From: Acidithiobacillus sulfurivorans
GTDB taxonomy: Bacteria > Pseudomonadota > Gammaproteobacteria > Acidithiobacillales > Acidithiobacillaceae
Reading direction: 5' to 3'
Assembly: GCF_018853815.1 (NCBI RefSeq)
Contig: NZ_JAAOMP010000153.1
Coordinates: 1 to 64,000 of the forward strand
DNA: 64,000 nt
The translations under genes and the position numbers were made by a program. The notes under the pieces are model-generated. The model searched no databases, was not told the origin of the DNA, and saw only the letters and a list, made by a program, of their open reading frames with translations. Of this stretch, positions 50,026 to 59,130 are shown in pieces. The first letter of the stretch is position 1. Each line of letters starts with the position of its first letter.

Positions 50026-51204
50026 TTAATTATCCTGCAAGATTTGATTGCGCACAGGAATGATGTCCTGAAATAAATGATATTCATAGTTTCTGCAGCT
50101 ACCCTGCAAACAACCTGGACCGTTGCTTGGGACAGTATATGTAGTACCCAGAACATTGAAGGTTTCAGGGCTCAAGGTGTTTGGCAAGTACTGCGATGAA
50201 CGGATTAACATTGCGATTTGTACGGCGACAATACTCTGCGTTGATGGCGTATAGAGATTCGGCGTAATCCACGTTATCACTCCATTGGTATTTACACCGT
50301 ACTGAATCTGAAGATCAACTACACCTATCGCTAAAGCCTGTGGGGTAGGTGTACTTCCGGAGCTGGTAGTGTACTGGGTCAAATATAATGTTGGTGTCCC
50401 TACCTGTGAAGAACCTGGTGGTGTATCCAAAATCTGAAACTGATTAACAACAAAACCAGCATTCCCTAAATCATAAAGTGGGGCATTAGTAAAGTCGCCT
50501 GCTGATATTGTTGATCCAGTAACGCCACTTAATTGTGAGAAAATTTGATTCGTATTGATCTTTGCGCAGGATGCTCCGCCTGAGTTCATGGTGATGGTGC
50601 CGTTCCCGCCGTTCCCGCCGTTCCCATTCCCATTACACGAGCCGCTGCCACCCACAGTGGAAATTTCTCCAAAAATACAGGTGCCACCGCTGGATGCGGG
50701 GACAATCAAAGCCATATCTCCAGGTTCCAATGGGGCGCTGTTATTTACCTGAAGACTTGCTGAGTTCAGATTGGGAAGGCTGGCGACTGTTGTTGCCGGG
50801 GCACCACCAAAACTGCCACCACCGATCACTGTACTAAAGGTATAAGGATTTCCATAGGTATAACCAGTACTCTGAACAGAGGCCGTGATGGCTGTCAAAG
50901 TTAACGGTCTATTTCCTGTATTCGAGTAGCCTACCACCCCATTCGGACACTGGGTGTAACTCGGCAACCCATACCCCGCCGACTCAATAGCCTGACGCAT
51001 AATCGCCAAAGCATTGCGGCCGCGCTGCCACATTTCGCCGCTGGCAGATTGCTGACTGACGCTTTGGCTGGTCGTCAGAAAAAAGGTGAAAACAGCGGTA
51101 GCCAGTAAGCCCACCACAACCAGAGAAACCAGTAACTCCACCAGAGTCAGGCCGTTTTCATGGCATCCGACATTGGGGTGTTGCGAGGAAGAAAGTCGAT
51201 TCAT
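50026..51204 (-). CDS. pilW: PilW-like minor prepilin
   Basis: A 392-residue prepilin with cleavage site Gly|Leu-Thr-Leu-Val-Glu-Leu-Leu near residue 18 and the long N-terminal helix. The globular part is glycine/asparagine-rich, with a short Gly-Asn repeat near residue 195 encoded by GC-rich triplet-like repeats at about 50590-50635. It lies in the order pilV, pilW, pilX. Confidence 0.88.
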   Translation of the reverse strand: MNRLSSSQHPNVGCHENGLTLVELLVSLVVVGLLATAVFTFFLTTSQSVSQQSASGEMWQRGRNALAIMRQAIESAGYGLPSYTQCPNGVVGYSNTGNRPLTLTAITASVQSTGYTYGNPYTFSTVIGGGSFGGAPATTVASLPNLNSASLQVNNSAPLEPGDMALIVPASSGGTCIFGEISTVGGSGSCNGNGNGGNGGNGTITMNSGGASCAKINTNQIFSQLSGVTGSTISAGDFTNAPLYDLGNAGFVVNQFQILDTPPGSSQVGTPTLYLTQYTTSSGSTPTPQALAIGVVDLQIQYGVNTNGVITWITPNLYTPSTQSIVAVQIAMLIRSSQYLPNTLSPETFNVLGTTYTVPSNGPGCLQGSCRNYEYHLFQDIIPVRNQILQDN

Positions 51205-51205
51205 G

Positions 51206-51757
51206 TCAGTAGCCCACTATGCTTTGTGTGGTATAGGTTTGTGCGCCACCCCAGGTGACGGTTACGGTGGCCGTGCAGGGGCACCCATTACCGTTGAGCG
51301 ATGTAACAGCCAGAGTCACTTGACTTTGTGCGGGCATTCCGTAAGCACTCATCACTGCTGAAACGGGGTTCAATAAAGTAGTATTATTGCTGTTCTGACT
51401 GGCGTTGACTGTTGCGCCATTTAGGCTCAGCGCCTGCGCACCATTGGCCCGAAGTACGCCCATGGCACTCTGGGCAATTTCGTAGCCGGATGTCAGATTC
51501 TGATTCTGGTTGGTCATGGCAAAACTGCTGAGGAATATACTCAAAATACCCAAGGAGCCGATGGCGAAAATCGCCAGCGCGGCCATGGCTTCAATGAGGG
51601 TTAAACCTGCCTGGGTGGCGGCTTCAGCGTTGCGAAGGGAAGGCGCTATGCACTGCTGGCTGATTGGACAGGAACCTTGATCAAAACGGGCCGACTGGGT
51701 TGTTTGGGTGGGATTGAGCACCCGGTTTTTCCGGAAAGCGAAAGTGTTTGTTCTCAT
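51206..51757 (-). CDS. pilV: PilV-like minor prepilin
   Basis: A 183-residue prepilin with an unusually long leader of about 50 residues before Gly|Leu-Thr-Leu-Ile-Glu-Ala-Met. Internal starts closer to the cleavage site are possible. Its start overlaps fimT by 4 bp. It is a minor pilin of the priming complex. Confidence 0.85.
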   Translation of the reverse strand: MRTNTFAFRKNRVLNPTQTTQSARFDQGSCPISQQCIAPSLRNAEAATQAGLTLIEAMAALAIFAIGSLGILSIFLSSFAMTNQNQNLTSGYEIAQSAMGVLRANGAQALSLNGATVNASQNSNNTTLLNPVSAVMSAYGMPAQSQVTLAVTSLNGNGCPCTATVTVTWGGAQTYTTQSIVGY

Positions 51758-52317
51758 TGCAAGTTACACACGCTGCTGGCGGGGCCACTGGTGGCACAGT
51801 TGCGCACATTGCCCGCGCCACTGAGCAGCGTTAGCCAGTATCCATAGGTAGCGGCATTCTGGCCCGCATTACCAAAGGTCACGGCAGACCCGGTAATCGT
51901 GTTATTGCTGCCATACACCATACCGGTTGGGGTAATACTGAAGGTTGCACCGCTAATAACGCTGCATACCGTGTTGGGATAACGGCTGGCAAATTCCGTT
52001 GCAGACATCTGCGGGATTTGCTGTTTGACGTTGCTGGCTGCGGGGGTAATGGTCCACGAGCAACCTGTGCCACCACTGGTTACGGACACCTGCACCGGGT
52101 AGCCACTACGGATGGCATATCCTTCCGCCCAGGTAATGTCCTGCTGCAAGTGACCTGAAGCACCCTGAATGGCCGCCCGCACCATCCAGATATTGTACTG
52201 GGGGATGGCAATAGCCGCGATAATAGCCATGATGGCAATAATCACCATCAGCTCTATCAAGGTAAAGCCTTTACCCAAGATTCCGGGCAGGGTTTCGGGC
52301 AAGCCTTCACCCCCCAT
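51754..52317 (-). CDS. fimT: FimT/GspH-like minor prepilin
   Basis: A 187-residue prepilin with cleavage site Gly|Phe-Thr-Leu-Ile-Glu-Leu-Met near residue 17 and a GspH-type globular domain. Some FimT proteins bind DNA during natural transformation; whether this one does is unknown. Its first codons overlap the pilC end by 11 bp. Confidence 0.87.
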   Translation of the reverse strand: MGGEGLPETLPGILGKGFTLIELMVIIAIMAIIAAIAIPQYNIWMVRAAIQGASGHLQQDITWAEGYAIRSGYPVQVSVTSGGTGCSWTITPAASNVKQQIPQMSATEFASRYPNTVCSVISGATFSITPTGMVYGSNNTITGSAVTFGNAGQNAATYGYWLTLLSGAGNVRNCATSGPASSVCNLQ

Positions 52318-53560
52318 GCGTCACCACCGCGCCCATCTTGAAGATCGGCATATACATGGCGACCACCAGGGTGCCGACAATCACACCCAGTACTACCATG
52401 ATCATGGGCTCCATGAGGGTGGAGAGGCGATTCACGGATTCTTCCACGTCGCTTTCGTAAAAGTCAGCAACTTTGCCGGACATGGTTTCAATGGCGCCGG
52501 TTTCTTCGCCAATGGACAGCATTTGCGTGGCCATGATGGGAAAGACGCCATCGGTTTTGAGGCGGGTGCTGATGCGGCCACCGGCGGCGACGTCATCGCG
52601 GGACCGTAATACGCTTTTTTCGATGATGATATTGCCGGAAACCTTGGAAAGTGTGCCCAGGGCTTCAAGAATGGGCACACCCGCCGCCTGCATGGTGGAC
52701 AGGGTGCGCATGAAACGGGCGACAGCGCCTTTCAACAAAATGTCACCGAGCACCGGAATTTTCAGGGAAATCCGGTCAATGACGGTTTTGAAGGGCAGAC
52801 TGCGCTTGTAGGTGAAAATGAATAACCACACGGCGGCAATCGGCAGGAGTACCACAATATACCAGTGGCTTTTCATCCAGTTGGAAATGTTGATGACAAT
52901 CTGGGTGAGCAGGGGCAGGGTGGCTCCAAAGCTGCTGAACAGTTGCGAAAACACCGGAATCACGAAAATCATCAAAATCACCACCACCACCAGCATCACG
53001 GTAATGATGGCTGCCGGATAAAACATGGCCGATTTGACCTTTTTGTTGAGGGCCAGAGTTTTTTCGCGGTATTCGGCCAGACGCAGCAAGATGGTGTCGA
53101 GAATGCCGCCTTGTTCACCGGCGGCGATCAGGGACACAAACAGGCGGTCAAAATATTTGGGGAAATGCGCCATGGACTGGGAAAGGGATTCGCCTTCCTT
53201 AAGATGCTTAAGGATACCCTTGAGCAATTTTTTCATGGCCGCGCCCTGGGTGGCGCTAATCAGCAGTTCAAAAGCCTGTACCAACGGTACCCCGGCGTTG
53301 ATCATGGTGGAAAGCTGGCGGACCATGACGACCAGTTGGGCTTCCTTGATCCCTTTTTCGCCAAACAGCGGTTGGGGGACCTTGCGGATGGTGACCGGCA
53401 CCAGACCCTGCTTGCGCAGGGAAACCCGCACCACATTGGCGCTGGCAGCATTCATTTCGCCTTTTTTCTTGTCCTTGGCGCCGGGCAGGGTGGCTTCCCA
53501 GACAAAGTCGTAGGTCTTCGCCTCTTTCACCGTCGCCTTTTTTCCTAGTGCTGTTGCCAT
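52307..53560 (-). CDS. pilC: PilC, type IV pilus inner-membrane platform protein
   Basis: A 417-residue GspF/PilC protein with two T2SF domains, each with the family Gly-x-Pro-Leu/Ile pattern (Ala-Gly-Val-Pro-Leu-Val-Gln-Ala-Phe and Ala-Gly-Val-Pro-Ile-Leu-Glu-Ala-Leu), and three membrane helices. It connects the motor ATPases to the pilus. The ATG at 53560 has AAGGTGA close upstream; an extension to 53815 is rejected. It usually neighbours pilB and pilD, which are absent here; instead it leads the minor pilin genes. Confidence 0.93.
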   Translation of the reverse strand: MATALGKKATVKEAKTYDFVWEATLPGAKDKKKGEMNAASANVVRVSLRKQGLVPVTIRKVPQPLFGEKGIKEAQLVVMVRQLSTMINAGVPLVQAFELLISATQGAAMKKLLKGILKHLKEGESLSQSMAHFPKYFDRLFVSLIAAGEQGGILDTILLRLAEYREKTLALNKKVKSAMFYPAAIITVMLVVVVILMIFVIPVFSQLFSSFGATLPLLTQIVINISNWMKSHWYIVVLLPIAAVWLFIFTYKRSLPFKTVIDRISLKIPVLGDILLKGAVARFMRTLSTMQAAGVPILEALGTLSKVSGNIIIEKSVLRSRDDVAAGGRISTRLKTDGVFPIMATQMLSIGEETGAIETMSGKVADFYESDVEESVNRLSTLMEPMIMVVLGVIVGTLVVAMYMPIFKMGAVVTHGG

Positions 53561-53916
53561 CTGTTCACCTTGTCCATCCCCGTCTTTCTTCCCAATTAGC
53601 ACATGCCCACTATTTTGCAAGGGGCGAGACACCATGAATTTCATGGGCCCTTCTGAGAAGATACAAACGAGCTGTGCTCCAATTTTTTCCGGTAAGGTTT
53701 TGCTTGGTGGTTCAGCATACAGGTGGGGACACAGCGTATGACCGTACCTTGGAATACTTTGGGTGGGATGAATAGATAGCCACGGCACGTGGAGGGTAAT
53801 TGATAAACTACCCAAGCACGCGCGCGATGGTAAACAATAAGAATAATGTATGGGTAACCTGGCTGATCGACCCTTTATTCAGGTATTGCAGACGACGCCT
53901 TTTGGCAGCCTTTCCG
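53561..53916. other. Gene-free region upstream of pilC
   Basis: About 355 bp without a convincing gene on either strand. It should hold the promoter of the pilus operon. I see no clear terminator for the small genes to its right. Confidence 0.4.
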
Positions 53917-54138
53917 TTACGCCGGGCCGATATCTGGATCCAAATCAAGCGGATCACCCCATTCATGCCGGACCTCACCCCTTCTTTTACCTGGGATGCT
54001 GATCCCTTTAAATACTTCCTGAAAAGGCTTCAAGTCTGCCGGTATGGATGGCATGCTATCCAATGATTCCATAATCTTGCCCGCTTCGCGCTCGGTCATT
54101 GTGGCAACGACCATTTTATCTTCAATATTAATCTGCAT
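53917..54138 (-). CDS. Small protein of unknown function (73 residues)
   Basis: ATG at 54138 with AAGGAG six bases upstream. The sequence is soluble and acidic. Its first half (Val-Ala-Thr-Met-Thr-Glu-Arg-Glu-Ala-Gly-Lys-Ile) resembles the first half of the neighbouring 70-residue protein, suggesting an old tandem duplication. It overlaps that gene's end by 11 bp. The family is not recognised. Confidence 0.6.
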   Translation of the reverse strand: MQINIEDKMVVATMTEREAGKIMESLDSMPSIPADLKPFQEVFKGISIPGKRRGEVRHEWGDPLDLDPDIGPA

Positions 54139-54340
54139 GAGATTCTCCTTGATAAAATGACTTCGGTTGACGGAATTCATTATCCATGGAAAGTACTGCT
54201 TCTGCAGAAAGATAGGCGAAATCCAACGTCGAGCGATTAAAGTCCCCTGCTTTTTTAAGCAGGGCATCAGACACTTTATCAGCCTCAGCTTTGCTCATAC
54301 TCAGTCGAAAAGTACCATCGGACTGTTTTTTAAGATCCAT
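54128..54340 (-). CDS. Small protein of unknown function (70 residues)
   Basis: ATG at 54340 with AAGGAG six bases upstream; an in-frame TTG one codon earlier is less likely. The pattern Arg-Leu-Ser-Met-Ser-Lys-Ala-Glu-Ala-Asp-Lys-Val is shared in outline with the following gene. No membrane segment. The two genes form a unit ahead of the gene-free stretch before pilC. Confidence 0.6.
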   Translation of the reverse strand: MDLKKQSDGTFRLSMSKAEADKVSDALLKKAGDFNRSTLDFAYLSAEAVLSMDNEFRQPKSFYQGESHAD

Positions 54341-54422
54341 CAAAATCTCCTTGTGTATTTACATGTTACAGAAATTCCAAACATATTTTTGTAGACCATT
54401 AAAACCGGGTATTGTTCCGTTA

Positions 54423-55220
54423 TTAAGAGTCTCCTGCTGAATGCGCGGAGGTTATGTAACATTGATTAGGCACCTCTGGCAGAGATTCAAACCCAGGCTT
54501 CGCAAACCAATACCCCTGAAACAGATCAATACCCTGCATACGCAACCAGCTATATTCTTCAACGGTTTCCACACCTTCTGCCAGAATCCCGATATTCAGT
54601 TCGCGGCAGGTCAGTTGTATACCATGCACTATGGCCTGACGACGCTCGTGGCGGTCAATATCAATAATCAACTCTCTGTCCAGCTTGATATAGTCAGGCA
54701 AGTAGTTCGCCAACAAATTAAGCCCTGCATAACCAGCACCAAAATCGTCAATGGCCGTTCGAAACCCTAATTTCTGGTAATAATCAATAATGCGGCGAAG
54801 ATGTTCATGGTCCTGGATTTTTTCTCCTTCGGTAACTTCAAAGACGATCTGATTGATGGGGAACCCGTATTTTTCTGCCGCCCAGAGGGTGGTGCGGATA
54901 CACTGCTCAGGCTGATAAACCGCGTTAGGAAAAAAGTTGATATTCAGATCACAGGATATTCCCAGTTCTGCTGCAAGTTGCACGGCTTTTATCCGACAAT
55001 TCTGATCGAAGCGATAGCGATTGGCGTCGTTAAGTTGTTCCAGGATCGAAGACGCAGGCTCACCTTGCGGGCCGCGAACCAGCGCCTCGTAGGCAACCAC
55101 CCGGCGTTCACCCACATGAACGATAGGTTGGAATGCAAAAGTAAAGTCAAAGCCCAAAGGCTCCTCCTCTTTGCAGAGGTTGCAAGAGGGGATTAGAGAA
55201 AGCTTATCTGGTGTGTGCAT
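54423..55220 (-). CDS. EAL-domain cyclic-di-GMP phosphodiesterase
   Basis: A 265-residue protein, nearly all EAL domain. Catalytic and metal residues appear complete: Glu in Tyr-Glu-Ala-Leu-Val-Arg (44-49), Asn in Asn-Ile-Asn-Phe, Glu in Phe-Glu-Val-Thr-Glu, Asp-Asp in Ile-Asp-Asp-Phe-Gly, Lys in Ile-Lys-Leu-Asp, Glu in Ala-Glu-Gly-Val-Glu and Gln in Phe-Gln-Gly-Tyr. It should hydrolyse c-di-GMP. An N-terminal Cys-Asn-Leu-Cys pair (13, 16) could bind a metal. No GGDEF or sensor domain is present. It is near the pilus cluster but separately transcribed. Confidence 0.9.
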   Translation of the reverse strand: MHTPDKLSLIPSCNLCKEEEPLGFDFTFAFQPIVHVGERRVVAYEALVRGPQGEPASSILEQLNDANRYRFDQNCRIKAVQLAAELGISCDLNINFFPNAVYQPEQCIRTTLWAAEKYGFPINQIVFEVTEGEKIQDHEHLRRIIDYYQKLGFRTAIDDFGAGYAGLNLLANYLPDYIKLDRELIIDIDRHERRQAIVHGIQLTCRELNIGILAEGVETVEEYSWLRMQGIDLFQGYWFAKPGFESLPEVPNQCYITSAHSAGDS

Positions 55221-55521
55221 GGATGGGTAGTCTCCTGATCTTCAAAAGTAGTATTGCATCTTAAAGTAATCTTAAGAGTCTGTTTATATATAAATCCTAT
55301 TATGCTTAATTATAACTGTAATGTAAAGCGTAAAATGATTCGGAAATTCTTTTCTAATATAAATTTAAACGATAGATATTTTTTTTGATGAGTATAATAT
55401 TATTATGGAAATATTGAGCGCGATCCTCTATTCAGAAACAAGAGATCTATGTAGGATCTTAGCGATGACAAAATAATCAATGACGCCAGAAACGATAACC
55501 ATTCTTCGCAGGAGAAATTAT
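55221..55521. promoter_or_regulatory. Divergent AT-rich regulatory region with an 11-bp-spaced direct repeat
   Basis: ATCTTAA occurs at 55258-55264 and 55269-55275, an 11-bp period typical of response-regulator sites. It lies about 40 bp before the EAL gene start. The rest is AT-rich with no gene. Confidence 0.3.
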
Positions 55522-56259
55522 ATGAAACCTTGGTTGATTGTAACTGGTGCTTCGGGTTCGCTTGCTGAAACTATTATTCCTTTAGCCTTAAAGCATGACT
55601 GGCGGGTATTGGCAGTCACCCGTCAAAAAAATTTGCCCGCTATTTTTGAGTCATCAGAAATAACGATTCTTCAGTCCGACGTATCGACTATGACGGGTAC
55701 AGATTCGGTTGTGAACTTTTTCAAGGAGCGTGATGAAGTTCCTGAGGGACTTGTGCATCTCGCGGGTTCTTTTTTATTAGCCGGATTATTGCAGACTTCT
55801 GAGACACAATATCGTGCTTGTCTATCAGCCAATCTGGATTCTGCCTTTTTTATGTTGAAGGCGTTTGTGACTATGCGAAGAAAATATGGTACCGGCGGTA
55901 GTGCAGTTTTCGTATCATCGGTGGTATCAGAAAGTGGAGTCGCCTTTCATGAAGCGGTCGCTGCTGCAAAAGGTGGCCTTGAATCCCTAGTCAGGGCTTC
56001 TGCAGCCACACATGCCCGCGACGGGATACGCATTAACGCAGTCCGCTCTGGCCTAATGGATACAAGGGCTGCAGCGCATTTATTGCGCAATGAACAAAGT
56101 CGTAAAATGGCTCAAAAACAGTATCCTCTTGGTGAGTTGATCCAGTCAAATCAAGTTGCAAAGGCTATTTTATTCTTGCTTGAACAACCACAAATAACGG
56201 GGCAAATTTTATCTGTTGATGGTGGATTTAATGCCATACGCCCATTGGTTACCACTTGA
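55522..56259 (+). CDS. SDR-family oxidoreductase
   Basis: A 245-residue short-chain dehydrogenase/reductase. The cofactor loop is Val-Thr-Gly-Ala-Ser-Gly-Ser-Leu-Ala-Glu, shifted slightly from the usual TGxxxGxG. The catalytic region has Ser in Phe-Val-Ser-Ser-Val, but the usual Tyr-x-x-x-Lys is replaced by His-Glu-Ala-Val-Ala-Ala-Ala-Lys, with the lysine kept and the tyrosine missing. It may therefore be catalytically altered. The C-terminus Thr-Gly-Gln-Ile-Leu-Ser-Val-Asp-Gly-Gly is typical. AGGAG lies seven bases before the ATG at 55522. Substrate unknown. Confidence 0.8.
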   Translation: MKPWLIVTGASGSLAETIIPLALKHDWRVLAVTRQKNLPAIFESSEITILQSDVSTMTGTDSVVNFFKERDEVPEGLVHLAGSFLLAGLLQTSETQYRACLSANLDSAFFMLKAFVTMRRKYGTGGSAVFVSSVVSESGVAFHEAVAAAKGGLESLVRASAATHARDGIRINAVRSGLMDTRAAAHLLRNEQSRKMAQKQYPLGELIQSNQVAKAILFLLEQPQITGQILSVDGGFNAIRPLVTT

Positions 56260-56321
56260 AATATTCCGATTTTGCAAAACCAATCCCATGATGACGCCGG
56301 TTACCGCTATTACGGTAACGA

Positions 56322-57059
56322 CCCACACGTCTTAAGGATATCTTGCCGCATTGGGGTACACGTAAAGCTGAAAGTATCACCCGCAAAGAAGTCGTGGCCC
56401 TTCTGGATCGGATTGCCGCAAGATGAGTGCCTATAGCAGCCAATCGTACCCTGGGTGTCCAGTCTCCATCCAAGGAGCGCCAGAAAGATCGCGTCTTGAA
56501 TGATGAGGAGATCGTTCTGTTCTGGAAATGTCTGGACCCTGCAGCCATGTCGCTCATGACAAAATTGGCGTTGCGTTTTATGCTGGTTACCGGTCAGCGT
56601 TTGGGAGAAGTTTGTCATTTGACTCGGGAACAGATCGACGGGAATTGGTGGATAATGCCAGCTGAGTTCGCAAAAAATGGTCGTGCGCATCGTGTGGCAC
56701 TGTCACCGTTGGCAATGAGCATCCTCAATGAAGCACAGTTTATGGGGATTGAGCGCTATTTGTTTCCTTCATTGAGGGTGACGGAGGAGGGGAGGGACTG
56801 AGAAATGAGCCCAACAGCACTGTCACGCGCATTACATAAAAATCTATCGGGAATGCAAATCACACCCTTTACGCCACATGACCTCCGATGAACCGCTGCA
56901 ACACACATCGGCATGCTGGGGCATAACCGTTTGGTGATCTCGAAAATACTGAACCACGTAGAAGGTGGCGTAACAGCCATTTATGGTCGTCACACTTACG
57001 ACACGGAAAAGCGTGCTGCACTGGAAAACTGGTCTACGAACCGTAAATTTAACGCATAA
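56322..57059 (+). pseudogene. Degraded tyrosine recombinase (integrase)
   Basis: Three frame pieces together give an integrase C-terminal half: Leu-Pro-His-Trp-Gly-Thr-Arg (first piece, stop near 56424), Thr-Gly-Gln-Arg-Leu-Gly-Glu-Val with the catalytic Arg (second piece, 56427-56801), then His-Asp-Leu-Arg interrupted by a TGA at 56888 and Tyr-Asp-Thr-Glu-Lys near the end with the tyrosine. The N-terminal part is missing. It is a scar of an older integration, unrelated to the intact integrase at 60459. Confidence 0.8.
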
Positions 57060-57198
57060 CTTGTCATATAATATGAGGTGTTAAAAAACTAAAAAAAAAG
57101 AATATACTTCATTGATTAATCCGCATCAAAATGAAAATTTTACCTCTATTAATATTATGAGTATTTACTCACTTTTAATTTTATTTGGGGATATTTTC

Positions 57199-57462
57199 AT
57201 GAGTAAACCACTAAAAGTTTATTGTTGTCGTGATTGCGTTGAGCGTATGCCGCTCTACTACAAAAAAGATCAACATTGTCGTGATGATGATTGGCAATTT
57301 TGTTTTCCTGTAAGAGTCGGAATATTTTTTCAGAAAGAAGTCTGGGACTACAAGCGGGAGCAGGCTACTAAGAATGCTTATACCTTAGAGCAAAAAAACT
57401 CTGTGCTAAAATCAGCCAAACTCTGGGGTAACTTTCAGTGCGGAGTGAGTGAGGATTGGTGA
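57199..57462 (+). CDS. Cysteine-rich small protein, unknown
   Basis: An 87-residue protein with Cys-Cys-Arg-Asp-Cys near the start, then Cys-Arg-Asp-Asp and two further cysteines, suggesting a metal site. The rest is rich in aromatic and basic residues. GGGG eight bases before the ATG at 57199 is a fair ribosome binding site; the frame extends upstream to 57112 but that part is AT-rich. Not recognised. It lies between integrase and transposase remnants, so it may be a passenger gene. Confidence 0.45.
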   Translation: MSKPLKVYCCRDCVERMPLYYKKDQHCRDDDWQFCFPVRVGIFFQKEVWDYKREQATKNAYTLEQKNSVLKSAKLWGNFQCGVSEDW

Positions 57463-57622
57463 GGTATTGTACGTTGACTGAGATGACACTTGCCAAAGGA
57501 GTGGCGACCCAGGCAGGGTGGCACTGTGGATGCCCCTGCTTGATCGTTGAATTTGCGTGGTATTGCGATTTGATATTAGGTATTCTTACTAGAAGTTGAT
57601 CGATCAGCACGGAGTATGAACC

Positions 57623-57835
57623 ATGAATGCCACAGCTACTTTATCGAGCAAGTTCCAGATTTCCATTCCCAGGGCCTTGCGTGATGAACAGCATTGGGAA
57701 GACGGACAAGAGTTCGTCTTCATCCCCAAAGGTAAGGGCGTCCTGGTGCTATCCGTGCCCGAGAAAGAACAGTTGGTCGGCATTGCTAAGGGGGCTCGCA
57801 TTGAAGATTTTCGTGATCGCAACGATCGATTCTGA
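57623..57835 (+). CDS. vapB: AbrB/VapB-type antitoxin
   Basis: A 70-residue swapped-hairpin protein (Leu-Ser-Ser-Lys-Phe-Gln-Ile-Ser-Ile-Pro-Arg-Ala-Leu-Arg). GGAG lies eight bases before the ATG. Its stop overlaps the start of a vapC gene that is broken. The antitoxin may persist without a working toxin. Confidence 0.8.
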   Translation: MNATATLSSKFQISIPRALRDEQHWEDGQEFVFIPKGKGVLVLSVPEKEQLVGIAKGARIEDFRDRNDRF

Positions 57836-58021
57836 TGGATTTAGTGCCTTGCGTGGTCGATACCTCAGCATGGATTGAATGGCTTGCTGACATTCCCACC
57901 GGGAGATGCCTGGCAGATCACTTCCCGGAAAAAATCTCAATGTATCGTCCCCACCATCGTGCAACTGGAACTATCGAAGTGGTTAGTGCGTGAAGTTGGC
58001 GAGGAACAGGCCGATCAATTC
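57835..58021 (+). pseudogene. VapC-type toxin, frameshifted and truncated
   Basis: The start (Val-Val-Asp-Thr-Ser-Ala-Trp-Ile-Glu-Trp) is a normal PIN start. A run of six A at 57929-57934 holds one base too many; after it the natural continuation (Cys-Ile-Val-Pro-Thr-Ile-Val-Gln-Leu-Glu-Leu) is in another frame. The gene then ends near 58021, where transposase-like sequence on the other strand begins. The C-terminal half is lost. Confidence 0.75.
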
Positions 58022-59103
58022 GCCGATATAGCTGTTTTCCTTGTAGTACTCCAGCTTCACCGTTGTAAATATCGGGCGCAGGTACAACGAGAATATGCGA
58101 GACGATTTTCCTTCCAGAAATTCTGCCATAGCGGAAAACTGTTTTTTGGGTAGCAGTCTGTAGGCCGTTTCATTCAGTTCGTCCTGGCTCATGTTAGGGC
58201 TCCGGTTCGGAAACCACTTTAAAAACTTCGCCAGTTTGGGAAAGTCTGTGACCACCTGGGAGCTGTGCTCCATGTGCGCCATCGGGACGCGGCATATTGC
58301 TCAGCAATTTCAGCGTAGTAATGAACGGCATTTTTTGATAAGCCCAGTGACGGAATGAAGCCCTTGGCAAACTCATAAAGCTCCTCGATGCGTAGAGCTT
58401 TGTCCACTTCCGTTTTGACTGCCGTGTACTGAAAATCTTTCTGATCAGCGCGAATGATATTGAGCGCTGTGATGCCATCATTCCGATGCACTAAAGCCGC
58501 AAGCTGTTCTGAAATTGATGCAGGTAACGTGGAGACAGCGACATCTCATCGATTTTCCTCCTCGGCATATCCACGACTGAATATATCCTGAAGCGTGGTA
58601 TAGGAAGGAATAACAATTCCTTTATGATCAAGATAGACCAACAACTGACGAAATGCGCTATGGCCTTTGGGGTAGTAGCGAAGCAAATCACCGATATGAG
58701 TTGTAATCTCGGGGACAAAGTCAGACGTCCAATTGCGATAATTGAACATTGGTAGTATTATTTGCCTCTTGATTCGCACATAGTCACGAGAAATTCGTCC
58801 CGTGAAAGGCATTCCTGCTGATTCGGTATAATAGGTATCCACGATGAATTTAACATCGCTATTGACCTCATCAAGCGTGAAGTTGAAAAACTGCTGTTTG
58901 GCTTTGAAATAGCCCAACTGAAGAATGAAGAAAATGCGCGTTTTCGTTTGGCTGAATTGCGTTAAGGCTTCGCGCTCCAATGGCGTCAGAGCGAAATAAA
59001 GATACTGTTCGTGGGTATTGAAATCAGGACGAGCATATAACTCTTCAACTTCCGTGCTGGATAACAGTTGAATACGCTTGATATTTTCCATCATCTGTAC
59101 CAA
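58021..59103 (-). pseudogene. Tn3-family transposase N-terminal remnant
   Basis: From 59103 leftward a 185-residue frame has the DUF4158-type N-terminus of Tn3-family transposases (Leu-Thr-Pro-Leu-Glu-Arg-Glu-Ala-Leu and Gln-Leu-Gly-Tyr-Phe-Lys-Ala). It stops at 58546, and similar sequence goes on in other frames to 58219 and then 58021. The catalytic DDE part is absent. The piece is non-functional and abuts the truncated vapC. Confidence 0.65.
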
Positions 59104-59130
59104 TTTAATGAGGCCGAACTGTCAGCCACA

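Noticed and set aside
56300-56319. A terminator after the SDR gene
   Set aside because: A 7-bp hairpin (GTTACCG/CGGTAAC) is present, but no T-run follows on either strand.
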